This document shows positions 51,720 through 58,413 of a stretch of DNA of 64,000 nucleotides, piece after piece. The translations under genes and the position numbers were made by a program. The first letter of the stretch is position 1; the number at the start of each line of letters is the position of its first letter. The notes below the pieces were generated by a model, which was not told the DNA's origin, made no database searches, and saw only the letters and a list, made by a program, of their open reading frames with translations. The DNA is from a virus. The stretch lies in the IMG/VR virus record IMGVR_UViG_3300042878_002532, positions 49,294 to 113,293 of that record. One strand, given 5' to 3'.

Positions 51720-52403
51720 ATGGAGAGAATAGATAGATTTAATGTATTTGAGGCCAAAATTGTTCCTTTGAACAGAATGCCCAGAAGTAGCCGAAAACCA
51801 GAGAGATCCGGAAGATCCGGAAGATTACTTACTGATGAACAAAAATACTATGATGAAAACCAAATAGAAGATACAAGTGGTCCAAAACCCGCTATGTTAT
51901 TTACAGATGTTGTAGGATCTTCTAAAATGTGGTCCGACGATCCACAAACTATGAGCATACAACTCGATAAACATTTTAAGATTATGGATAATCTTGCTAG
52001 AAAGTATGGTGGTTTTGTGGTTAAAACAATCGGTGACGCCTTTATGGTATATTTTCCAAAAAACGAAAAGTCATTAGAAAATGCTGTTGATTTTGCGGTA
52101 GAGGTAATCAAAATTGAAGAGCTTCCACTTAGAATAGGAATATGCTCTGGTAATATGACTGCCAAAAAATGTAGAATACAGAATGTTGAGCTTGTAGACT
52201 TTTTTGGAGATGTTGTGAACACTGCATCAAGAATGGAGTCCAAAGTTGCAGAGCAGGGTGGTATTGCATTTACCTCTGTTGATAATATTGATAATCAAAT
52301 GGAGTCTATTTCAAAAAAATACAAATTGGTTAAGATAACTGGTAAAGGTATTCCAGATTTAAAAGGTGTGAAAGTCGAATTTGCTTATAAGTTAAAAGTA
52401 TAA
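51720..52403 (+). CDS. Class III adenylate cyclase with N-terminal tag
   Basis: 227-aa class III nucleotidyl cyclase (about residues 55-225). Metal-binding Asp63 (LFTDVVGSS) and Asp106 (KTIGDAFMVYF), the transition-state pair Asn167 and Arg171 (NTASRME), and the purine-selecting pair Lys102 and Asp160 (DFFGD) are all present. The Lys/Asp pair points to ATP, giving cAMP. The N-terminus MERIDRFNVFEAKIV resembles the head-targeting tag, followed by a basic linker with repeated RSGRSG. The box TTTATATATAC sits 4 nt before the ATG. Stand-alone, no sensor domain. Inference: a packaged or late-made enzyme raising cAMP or confusing cyclic-nucleotide defence signals. Confidence 0.85.
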   Translation: MERIDRFNVFEAKIVPLNRMPRSSRKPERSGRSGRLLTDEQKYYDENQIEDTSGPKPAMLFTDVVGSSKMWSDDPQTMSIQLDKHFKIMDNLARKYGGFVVKTIGDAFMVYFPKNEKSLENAVDFAVEVIKIEELPLRIGICSGNMTAKKCRIQNVELVDFFGDVVNTASRMESKVAEQGGIAFTSVDNIDNQMESISKKYKLVKITGKGIPDLKGVKVEFAYKLKV

Positions 52404-52432
52404 AAAAACCCACTCAAATGAGTGGGTTTTTA
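52404..52432. terminator. Bidirectional terminator, CCACTC family
   Basis: AAACCCACTCAAATGAGTGGGTTT with a flanking A-run and T-run between cyclase and glutamine synthetase. Confidence 0.85.
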
Positions 52433-52435
52433 GTT

Positions 52436-53509
52436 TTAGTTTTCTTCCAAAACTTCTTCGTCTTGTAGAATAGTTCTTACCATTCTATCAACTATTAAAT
52501 ATGGATCTCCGTTAGATGCTGGTCTTCTATCTTCGATATAACCAATCGCATTTGGATCGTTTATCGTAGAAGGAATTCTAATAGATTTAGTTCTATCTCC
52601 AATACCCCATCCAAAGTCTTTGATAGACGATGTTTCGTTCGCACCGGTTAGTCTTTCGTCATTGTTCTCTCCATATACCGCTATATGTTCTGCATGAGTC
52701 TTCTCAAGCTTCTTACACATTTCGATTGCAATCTCTTTTTTGTTTACTTTGTCTTCTCTAATATTTTTTGTCGAAAAGTTTACATGCATACCTGAACCAT
52801 TCCAATCATTTCCTTTAAATGGTTTTGGATCTAATTCGATTCTATAATCAAACTCTTCACTCAATCTATGTAAAATGTATCTTGAAATCCATAGTTGATC
52901 CGCACCGTCTTCTGCAAATACAGTTCCTACTTGATATTCCCATTGTCCTAAAGCAACTTCTGCATTTGTTCCGGATATAGAGATTCCTGCATTAAGACAA
53001 AGGTCTGTATGTGCTTCTACAAACTCTCTTCCTACTACATTGTTAGCACCAACTGAACAATAGTATTCACCTTGTTCTCTTGGCTCATCTTCTGTTGGCC
53101 ATCCTAATGGTCTATTTGTTTTGTTATCAAAGATAAAATACTCTTGTTCCCATCCATACATAGTTTCATCGTCATATTTTTTTAACGATTCGGTCATTTT
53201 AACTCTTGTATTACTTTCGTGTGGAGTACCATCAATATTATAAACCTCACAAAGAACTAAAATAGAGTTTGTTGTAAATGGATTATGAAAATAGTTTTTA
53301 GGAACTAATAGTAATTCTGATTTAGATGTTTCTGCTTGGTATGTTGAAGATCCATCAAAGTTCCATACTGGTGCTTTTCTCAAACCATTTTTGTATGAAT
53401 CTAAAATATTTGTTTCATCTTCGATGTGTTTCAGATTTACGACTTTTGTTTTTGTACGTATTTGTTGTGTTTTGGCACCATCCAACCAAATATATTCTAA
53501 CTTTTGCAT
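52436..53509 (-). CDS. glnA: Glutamine synthetase, type II-like
   Basis: 357-aa glutamine synthetase (glutamate + NH3 + ATP to glutamine). It is the short GSII type, also found in flavobacteria. The beta-grasp start and substrate loop PVWNFDGSST, the metal-binding GWEQEYFIFD, GTNAEVALGQWEYQVG, NGSGMHVNFST, RLTGANETSS and YIEDRRPASNGDPY motifs are all intact, so it should be active. Such genes are rare in phages and are probably host-derived. Glutamine is the amide donor for purine, CTP and amino sugar synthesis, so the enzyme could feed DNA replication. Expression is from an AT-rich leader with a strong hairpin upstream. Confidence 0.93.
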   Translation of the reverse strand: MQKLEYIWLDGAKTQQIRTKTKVVNLKHIEDETNILDSYKNGLRKAPVWNFDGSSTYQAETSKSELLLVPKNYFHNPFTTNSILVLCEVYNIDGTPHESNTRVKMTESLKKYDDETMYGWEQEYFIFDNKTNRPLGWPTEDEPREQGEYYCSVGANNVVGREFVEAHTDLCLNAGISISGTNAEVALGQWEYQVGTVFAEDGADQLWISRYILHRLSEEFDYRIELDPKPFKGNDWNGSGMHVNFSTKNIREDKVNKKEIAIEMCKKLEKTHAEHIAVYGENNDERLTGANETSSIKDFGWGIGDRTKSIRIPSTINDPNAIGYIEDRRPASNGDPYLIVDRMVRTILQDEEVLEEN

Positions 53510-53560
53510 AATGTGTATGTTTTTTCTTATATTTATTAAAAAAAAGCTGTTCCGTTTTGC

Positions 53561-53588
53561 ACATGGCCCCTATTTTTTAGGGCCATGT
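53561..53588. other. Perfect hairpin without T-run upstream of glnA
   Basis: ACATGGCCC-10 nt-GGGCCATGT, a 9-bp GC-rich stem in a very AT-rich gap (53510..53665). No terminator T-run directly follows on either strand. It lies about 50 nt upstream of the glnA ATG, so it could be a leader structure or protein-binding site. Confidence 0.65.
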
Positions 53589-53626
53589 TGAAAAAAAATG
53601 TATTTTTATTTAAAATAAACTTTTAC

Positions 53627-53634
53627 TATATTTG
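53627..53634 (+). promoter_or_regulatory. Host-type -7 box (TATATTTG)
   Basis: TATATTTGAATATAAAAT, 31 nt before the ATG at 53666. Confidence 0.45.
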
Positions 53635-53665
53635 AATATAAAATCTATAACTATTTTTTAATATT

Positions 53666-53968
53666 ATGAACAAGGTTATTTTACAGATTTGGGAAGAATC
53701 AGAGAGAGGCTGGGGAACACGACCAGATGGTTGCTCTATGCACATAGACTTAAAAGAAAGAGAAAACTACATACAGACTATCTATGATAGTAGAAAGTCT
53801 GATGAATCTATACCTAATGAGTATGATAGGATTGTTGGTGAAGGTGTTGAAGCATTCATCGAAGATGCACTTTTCAAACTTGTGGAAAAAGACAAATCTG
53901 TTAGACTTACTCAATACCAGATGAACAATCTTATGGGTATGGAAGAAATAACAATAAAAGAAGCATGA
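53666..53968 (+). CDS. Conserved-looking small phage protein
   Basis: 100-aa acidic protein. ILQIWEESERGWGTRPDGCS at the start resembles a small family found in several large phages without known function. The remainder is helical (VEAFIEDALFKLVEKDKSVR). No catalytic motif seen. A host-type -7 box upstream suggests early expression. The stop overlaps the next ATG by 4 nt. Confidence 0.75.
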   Translation: MNKVILQIWEESERGWGTRPDGCSMHIDLKERENYIQTIYDSRKSDESIPNEYDRIVGEGVEAFIEDALFKLVEKDKSVRLTQYQMNNLMGMEEITIKEA

Positions 53969-54312
53969 TTACAGGATTTTACGCGATGTTATTCGCATTT
54001 ATATTTTCGGAAATATACCATTTTTTCAACAAAAAAAGACTTGATTTAATTTTCAAGAACAAAGACACTAAAACTATAAGAAAGGTTGACATTGTTTTTT
54101 ACATGTCAAAACTTTTATCTATATTTTGGCCGATTGTGGGATTGTTTTCCAGTTTTAGTCATCTATTCCTATTGATAATAGTGATGAATCTAATGAAGTT
54201 TGTTTTTTATCATTTAAACGACCACATATATAAAGTATATATTAGTGCTCTTCCTTGGATGAACGTTGTAGTTTATATAACGATATTATCTTTTAAATTC
54301 TTTATACACTAA
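53965..54312 (+). CDS. Small multi-pass membrane protein
   Basis: 115-aa hydrophobic protein with three to four transmembrane segments (residues about 3-20, 45-62, 64-82 and 93-112) separated by a basic loop (FNKKRLDLIFKNKDTKTIRK). Not recognised. Size and topology would suit a holin or a membrane-exclusion protein; neither is shown. Coupled to the upstream gene by a 4-nt overlap, and its 3' end overlaps the opposite-strand gp4 gene by 11 nt. Confidence 0.65.
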   Translation: MITGFYAMLFAFIFSEIYHFFNKKRLDLIFKNKDTKTIRKVDIVFYMSKLLSIFWPIVGLFSSFSHLFLLIIVMNLMKFVFYHLNDHIYKVYISALPWMNVVVYITILSFKFFIH

Positions 54313-54829
54313 AGTTTTTAAGATTTTCTTCAGTTATTATAATGAAAGAAAATCCTTTTTTGTTACACCAGTTTATCATAGTCTCCCATTTTTGTTTGTT
54401 CTTATAAGCCATCTTTAGATCATACTCAAAACTTTTAAGTTTCTTCATTCCTTTTTCAGGAACTGTAAGTTTACCTTCTGTTAAAGCGATTACCATTTTG
54501 TATTCTTTCATAGGCTTAACCTCAACCACTACTTCTTTTAAAACGCCGTCTGCACCTCTCATTCTATAAAAGAAGTCTGGATAGTATCTATGTGCTTTTA
54601 TACGTGTATCTCCATTTTCAAAGTGTGTCATCTGATAAGGTATTTCTAAACATTCTGCACCCCATTGAAATATCTCTTCTTTTAAATCAAGCCATACCAT
54701 TATCTTCTGTTCCCAAGAACTTCTATAATATACACCACCCTGTGTGTTTAACTTTAAAACCTTGTCTTTATTGGTTGGTATGAAGTTTCCACCGTGATAT
54801 CTACTATTGTTAGGTTTAGAATTTATCAT
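54302..54829 (-). CDS. 4: Head completion protein (T4 gp4/50-like)
   Basis: 175-aa protein like T4 gp4, needed to finish filled heads before tail joining. NSRYHGGNFIPTNKDKVLKL, then the signature GGVYYRSSWEQKIMVWLD and YYPDFFYRMRG with VVVEVKPMKEYKM, recall the nuclease-like core (E...D...E-x-K) of this family. The last 40 residues are basic. It is transcribed divergently from 54875 with a shared palindromic box. It is of the length expected (T4 gp4 has 150 aa). Confidence 0.8.
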   Translation of the reverse strand: MINSKPNNSRYHGGNFIPTNKDKVLKLNTQGGVYYRSSWEQKIMVWLDLKEEIFQWGAECLEIPYQMTHFENGDTRIKAHRYYPDFFYRMRGADGVLKEVVVEVKPMKEYKMVIALTEGKLTVPEKGMKKLKSFEYDLKMAYKNKQKWETMINWCNKKGFSFIIITEENLKNFSV

Positions 54830-54846
54830 GTATTTGATTCTTTTTA

Positions 54847-54858
54847 TTTATATATAAA
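54847..54858. promoter_or_regulatory. Palindromic bidirectional late box
   Basis: TTTATATATAAA is its own reverse complement and lies 16-17 nt from both divergent ATGs (54829 minus, 54875 plus). Confidence 0.55.
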
Positions 54859-54874
54859 AGAAAAAACTTTACAT

Positions 54875-55570
54875 ATGAGTCCATTAGAAGGAAGAGTTCG
54901 ATTGAGTCTATTGGTTTATGGTAATAGTATAGAAGATAACTTTAAAAACAATTCTTTTTTCTTTGCCGAAAAATATTCCAAAAGTGATGAAATGGTCACT
55001 GCAAAACGTACAGAAGACATACAGATTGGTGGTTTTTACTTTCTACATTACCTTGATGACTCCAACTGGATGAAGTATTCTCCAGTATTTGTAGTGGAAC
55101 AAAAGAATTTTGGAAATCAAATCATATTATTTGCAGTAAACTTAAACTTTATACCTCTTCAGATAAGAGCTCTTATATTCGACCAATATATAGCCGAAAA
55201 TTATTTTGAAAATGATACTTTTTTGAAAGTAGACTATGTCGGTATGTATAAAGAGCTTGTCAAGTTTGGATTCGAATATGCTCTAATGGAGTATAATGTT
55301 ATTCAGATAAAGAAAGTTCATAAGATTCACATGGAAATACTTCCGCGTTTCTTCTTTTCACAGCACCCTAAGGCAACGTATGATCCAAAGAAACTGATGG
55401 ATATATGGCATAAAAAACTCGAAACAAAATCTGCCAGAAATCAAGAGATGATGAAGTCTATGGTAGATGAATTCTATGATATAAACAACGAAATATCAGA
55501 GAAGTATAAGGTTATGAAAGGTCATATAGAAAGAATTCAAAAAAGCTTAAAAAAATATGGTGGAAAGTAA
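54875..55570 (+). CDS. Probable head/neck virion protein
   Basis: 231-aa protein. FYFLHYLDDSNWMKYSPVFV, then ILFAVNLNFIPLQIRALIFD, recalls a domain recurrent in T4-like and other large phages (the G-x-N-L-x-x-L-P-x-x-x-R pattern), usually near neck and DNA-ejection genes; no activity is known. The end is a helical basic region (MKGHIERIQKSLKKYG). The ATG at 54875 is chosen over 54794, which would overlap the divergent gene and the promoter. Adjacent to head completion and portal genes, in keeping with a head-neck role. Confidence 0.65.
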   Translation: MSPLEGRVRLSLLVYGNSIEDNFKNNSFFFAEKYSKSDEMVTAKRTEDIQIGGFYFLHYLDDSNWMKYSPVFVVEQKNFGNQIILFAVNLNFIPLQIRALIFDQYIAENYFENDTFLKVDYVGMYKELVKFGFEYALMEYNVIQIKKVHKIHMEILPRFFFSQHPKATYDPKKLMDIWHKKLETKSARNQEMMKSMVDEFYDINNEISEKYKVMKGHIERIQKSLKKYGGK

Positions 55571-55578
55571 AAAATGAG

Positions 55579-55586
55579 TATCTTTG
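55579..55586 (+). promoter_or_regulatory. Host-type -7 box (TATCTTTG)
   Basis: TATCTTTG, 34 nt before the ATG at 55621. Confidence 0.45.
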
Positions 55587-55620
55587 TAGAGTAAATAAAA
55601 ACAAAAAAAACTCTCTCTCT

Positions 55621-56070
55621 ATGAATTACTCAACTTACATTTCTGCAGCAGAAAAGCTATCAACTTTTGGTCAAAAACAAAAAGCATTGGCTCTTATTAA
55701 CCATGCCAACGATTTGGAAAGAAAAAAAATAAACGAACTAAAATTCAATATTTTAGTTGGTGAAGTAAGACCTTTTAAAGATGCAAAGTTTCACTCCGTA
55801 CAGGTTATAAGAGAAAGAGAAGCAAACACAATCATGTGTATCTTCCAATCTGATATGGTTAATACTCACAGAATCAACGCAAAGATAAAACCGGGTGGTG
55901 AGGTTCAGTGGTCTGATGGTAATCTATTCATGGATAGACAATCTGTTAAGTCTTATCAAAGACTATTAGACTATCTAACTAACTATCAAAGTGAAGTTCA
56001 GAAACTTCTTGGAGAAATTGAGATAAAGCGAGACGATATTAAGGTCGTAAATCGAAGCTTTTATATTTAA
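55621..56070 (+). CDS. Unknown small protein
   Basis: 149-aa protein, not recognised. A helical N-terminus (SAAEKLSTFGQKQKALALIN) is followed by a beta-rich middle (FHSVQVIREREANTIMCIFQ) and C-terminal helices. No membrane segment or catalytic motif. Preceded by a TAnnTTTG box and an unusual leader ending CTCTCTCTCT; followed by a terminator. Single-gene unit between head genes. Confidence 0.65.
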   Translation: MNYSTYISAAEKLSTFGQKQKALALINHANDLERKKINELKFNILVGEVRPFKDAKFHSVQVIREREANTIMCIFQSDMVNTHRINAKIKPGGEVQWSDGNLFMDRQSVKSYQRLLDYLTNYQSEVQKLLGEIEIKRDDIKVVNRSFYI

Positions 56071-56075
56071 AAATA

Positions 56076-56102
56076 AAGGGTAGTTTTTGCTACCCTTTTT
56101 TG
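56076..56102 (+). terminator. Rho-independent terminator
   Basis: AAGGGTAG-TTTTTG-CTACCCTTTTTTG, 6 bp after the stop. Confidence 0.85.
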
Positions 56103-56140
56103 TTTTCCTATACCACCACTCTTAAAAGAGGTACGTCATA

Positions 56141-56152
56141 TTTTATATATAC
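56141..56152 (+). promoter_or_regulatory. Late-type promoter box for the portal gene
   Basis: TTTTATATATAC, 23 nt before the ATG at 56176. Confidence 0.6.
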
Positions 56153-56175
56153 CTTAAAATTTTAAATAAATTTTA

Positions 56176-57888
56176 ATGGCATCGTATAACTATAACAACA
56201 ATCAAGAAGGACAGGGCATGGGCTTTGTAAATTCTGCAGTAGAGAATAAAGGTCTTTTTAGTAGAATACTTAGAACTCTTTCAAACTACGGAATGAACTA
56301 TGACGATATGATAATTCGAAACCAAGTAGGTATTGGTATAAACGAAGATCCATATGCAGCCAAAGGAAACTCTATGTACGACTTCTTTTCACAAAGAGCT
56401 GTTGCATCGGTTTTAAATAGAAAGTCTATTCCTTACTTAGATAAGGCTTATGCTGACAAAAGAAGGATTCTTAGAGAATATTCTATCAAAGACGAAATTC
56501 GTGATATGATTAGTGCCGTTGCGGATGAATGTATCGTTTACAATGATGATAGAGACTTCTGTTCTCCTAGAGCAATATCAAACGATTATTCTCAAGAAAT
56601 AAAAGACAAATACCAAGAGTATTTTGAGAAAATCTATAATAAATATGGATTTTCAGATAGTATCACTGCTTGGAATATGATAAAAGACTTTCTTATTGAT
56701 GGTTATGTTGCAGTAGAGATTGTTTATGATGATAAAAAGAAGAATATCATTGCATTCAACAGACTTAGACCTGAAAGTTTAGTTCCTGCATATGAACCAA
56801 ATGTAGGACATTTATGGATTCAGTTTCCTGAAGATCCTCAGCTTAGAAGAATATTTTTGGATTCACAGATTGTATTCATTTCTTATTCTACACAAAATGA
56901 TTATTCAGAGACTTCTTATATTGAAGGACTTATTAAACCATATAACCAGTTAAAGATTCTTGAACAAACTAGAATCATGTTCAACGTAATCAATGCAACT
57001 ATTTATCAAAAGTTTACTATTCCAATTAAAGGTCTTTCTAGACAAAGAGCGGAAGAACAGATTGGTCAGTTGATACATGACTACTCTGAGGAAGTTGAAT
57101 GGGATGACACACTTGGTACACTTACCTTGAATGGATCTAAACATCTTCCTTATAACAAACAAGTTTGGTTTCCTGATGGTGATGCAGGTACTCCTAATAT
57201 GACATTAGAATCTCCACAAGGACATGACTTAAATGAAGAATCAATGCTTAAGTGGTTCCACCAGGCACTTAAAAGAGCTAGTAAAATTCCATTGACACGT
57301 TTCGAAGGAGAAGGTGGTGGTGGTAATCTAATATCAGATGCTGCTGAGATGACAAGAGATGAGATTAAGTTCCATAACTTTATATCTAGAATACGAGCAA
57401 ACTTTAAAGAACTTATAGTTAAACCACTTAAACTACAGATGCTTATCGAGTTTCCTGAGTTGAAAGAAGATGAGATTGTTCTTAATCAAATGGATATAAT
57501 CTTCTACACTAATCAAATATTTGAAGAGTGGAAAAAGATAAACAATTTGTCTAAAAAGGCGGAAGCACTTGGAACTCTTACTGCAGTAATGAATGGTGAG
57601 AAACCTTACTTCCATATCGAATGGTTGATGGATAATGTCTTCAAACTTACTCCTGAAGAGAAAGCGGAAAACCAAAAATACTGGGCAAAAGAGGCTGCTG
57701 GTGCCGGTGCTGGACCTGCGGGTGCTGCTGGTGCCGAAGGTGGTGCCCCTGCACAAGGTGGTGAAGGTGGTGAAGCTCCTGCTGAAGGTGGACAAGCAGC
57801 CGCTGAAGCTCCTGCACAGGGTGGACAAGCAGCTCCTGAAGCTCCTGCCGAAGGTGGTGCCGAAGGTGGTGCAGAATTTGAATTCTAA
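56176..57888 (+). CDS. 20: Portal protein (T4 gp20-like)
   Basis: 570-aa portal subunit; twelve copies form the DNA entry ring. Conserved gp20 features include REYSIKDEIRDMISAVADEC, NDDRDFCSPRAI, the stem/wing segment MIKDFLIDGYVAVEIVYDDK and LKILEQTRIMFNVINATIYQ, with LTRFEGEGGGGNLISDAAEM near 375. The last 60 residues are an Ala/Gly/Glu/Gln-rich tail (GGAPAQGGEGGEAPAEGG), absent from T4. It is probably flexible, and similar in spirit to the Gln/Gly tracts in other head proteins of this phage. Late promoter and terminator frame the gene. Confidence 0.93.
   Translation: MASYNYNNNQEGQGMGFVNSAVENKGLFSRILRTLSNYGMNYDDMIIRNQVGIGINEDPYAAKGNSMYDFFSQRAVASVLNRKSIPYLDKAYADKRRILREYSIKDEIRDMISAVADECIVYNDDRDFCSPRAISNDYSQEIKDKYQEYFEKIYNKYGFSDSITAWNMIKDFLIDGYVAVEIVYDDKKKNIIAFNRLRPESLVPAYEPNVGHLWIQFPEDPQLRRIFLDSQIVFISYSTQNDYSETSYIEGLIKPYNQLKILEQTRIMFNVINATIYQKFTIPIKGLSRQRAEEQIGQLIHDYSEEVEWDDTLGTLTLNGSKHLPYNKQVWFPDGDAGTPNMTLESPQGHDLNEESMLKWFHQALKRASKIPLTRFEGEGGGGNLISDAAEMTRDEIKFHNFISRIRANFKELIVKPLKLQMLIEFPELKEDEIVLNQMDIIFYTNQIFEEWKKINNLSKKAEALGTLTAVMNGEKPYFHIEWLMDNVFKLTPEEKAENQKYWAKEAAGAGAGPAGAAGAEGGAPAQGGEGGEAPAEGGQAAAEAPAQGGQAAPEAPAEGGAEGGAEFEF
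57715..57885 (+). repeat. Gly/Ala/Glu-coding low-complexity tail of the portal gene
   Basis: Imperfect copies of GAAGGTGGT/GCTCCTGCT-type units encoding EGG/APA runs. Confidence 0.75.
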
Positions 57889-57903
57889 AAACATATCAGA
57901 TAT

Positions 57904-57933
57904 AAAAAAAGCCACTCATTTGAGTGGCTTTTT
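57904..57933. terminator. Bidirectional terminator, CCACTC family
   Basis: AAAAAAAGCCACTCATTTGAGTGGCTTTTTT between convergent genes. Confidence 0.85.
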
Positions 57934-57936
57934 TAT

Positions 57937-58413
57937 TTATGCTGCTGTTTCATATGTGTCTACATAGAAGTAAACTACTTTATTATCTATTATATGCGGC
58001 CTTAAATCGACGGTCATTGAATTTTCCATAAGTTCTTTTACTACTTTACCCATAGGAGTTGACAAAACTTTACATCTTAAAGTTAGTTTTTCCACTTTGT
58101 TTTCTTTTAAAATAAAAGACATTGATTTTATTGTAAGTACACTCATTTGTAGTGAAAGAATATTTCCACTATTTCCAAGCTGAGCAAACATAGATATTGA
58201 TTCTATATCGAATTGTATTTTTTTACCAGATTCTAAAATACTTGTTAGTCTAATATCTCTTTTGAACGAAGTCCACTCTTTGTATCTAGACATCAAATCT
58301 TCAAATTGATCCAAAGTATTGTTTTGTAACAATACTTCGTAATCAAAATATTCTAGATTATCATCTGATTCAGAAGGATCTAAATGAGACCAATCTTTGA
58401 ATAACTGTCCCAT
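57937..58413 (-). CDS. Unknown protein coupled to RNase R
   Basis: 158-aa protein, not recognised. A short acidic start (LFKDWSHLDPSESDDNLEYF) precedes an alpha/beta domain (IQFDIESISMFAQLGNSGNI, then KLTLRCKVLSTPMGKVVKEL). Its ATG overlaps the RNase R stop by one base (TAATG), so translation is probably coupled and the two proteins may act together. No sign of nucleic-acid-binding motifs. Confidence 0.7.
   Translation of the reverse strand: MGQLFKDWSHLDPSESDDNLEYFDYEVLLQNNTLDQFEDLMSRYKEWTSFKRDIRLTSILESGKKIQFDIESISMFAQLGNSGNILSLQMSVLTIKSMSFILKENKVEKLTLRCKVLSTPMGKVVKELMENSMTVDLRPHIIDNKVVYFYVDTYETAA

Noticed and set aside
53561-53588. Terminator call for the hairpin
   Set aside because: No T-run follows the stem on either strand; kept only as an unexplained structure.
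53965-54312. Calling the small membrane protein a holin
   Set aside because: It has suitable size and membrane segments, but no lysis gene is adjacent and it lacks the leader shared by the lysis genes.
57433-57967. Ser/Thr/Phe-rich minus frame and Lys/Val-rich plus frame over the portal tail
   Set aside because: Products of the Gly/Ala/Glu codon repeat read in wrong frames.
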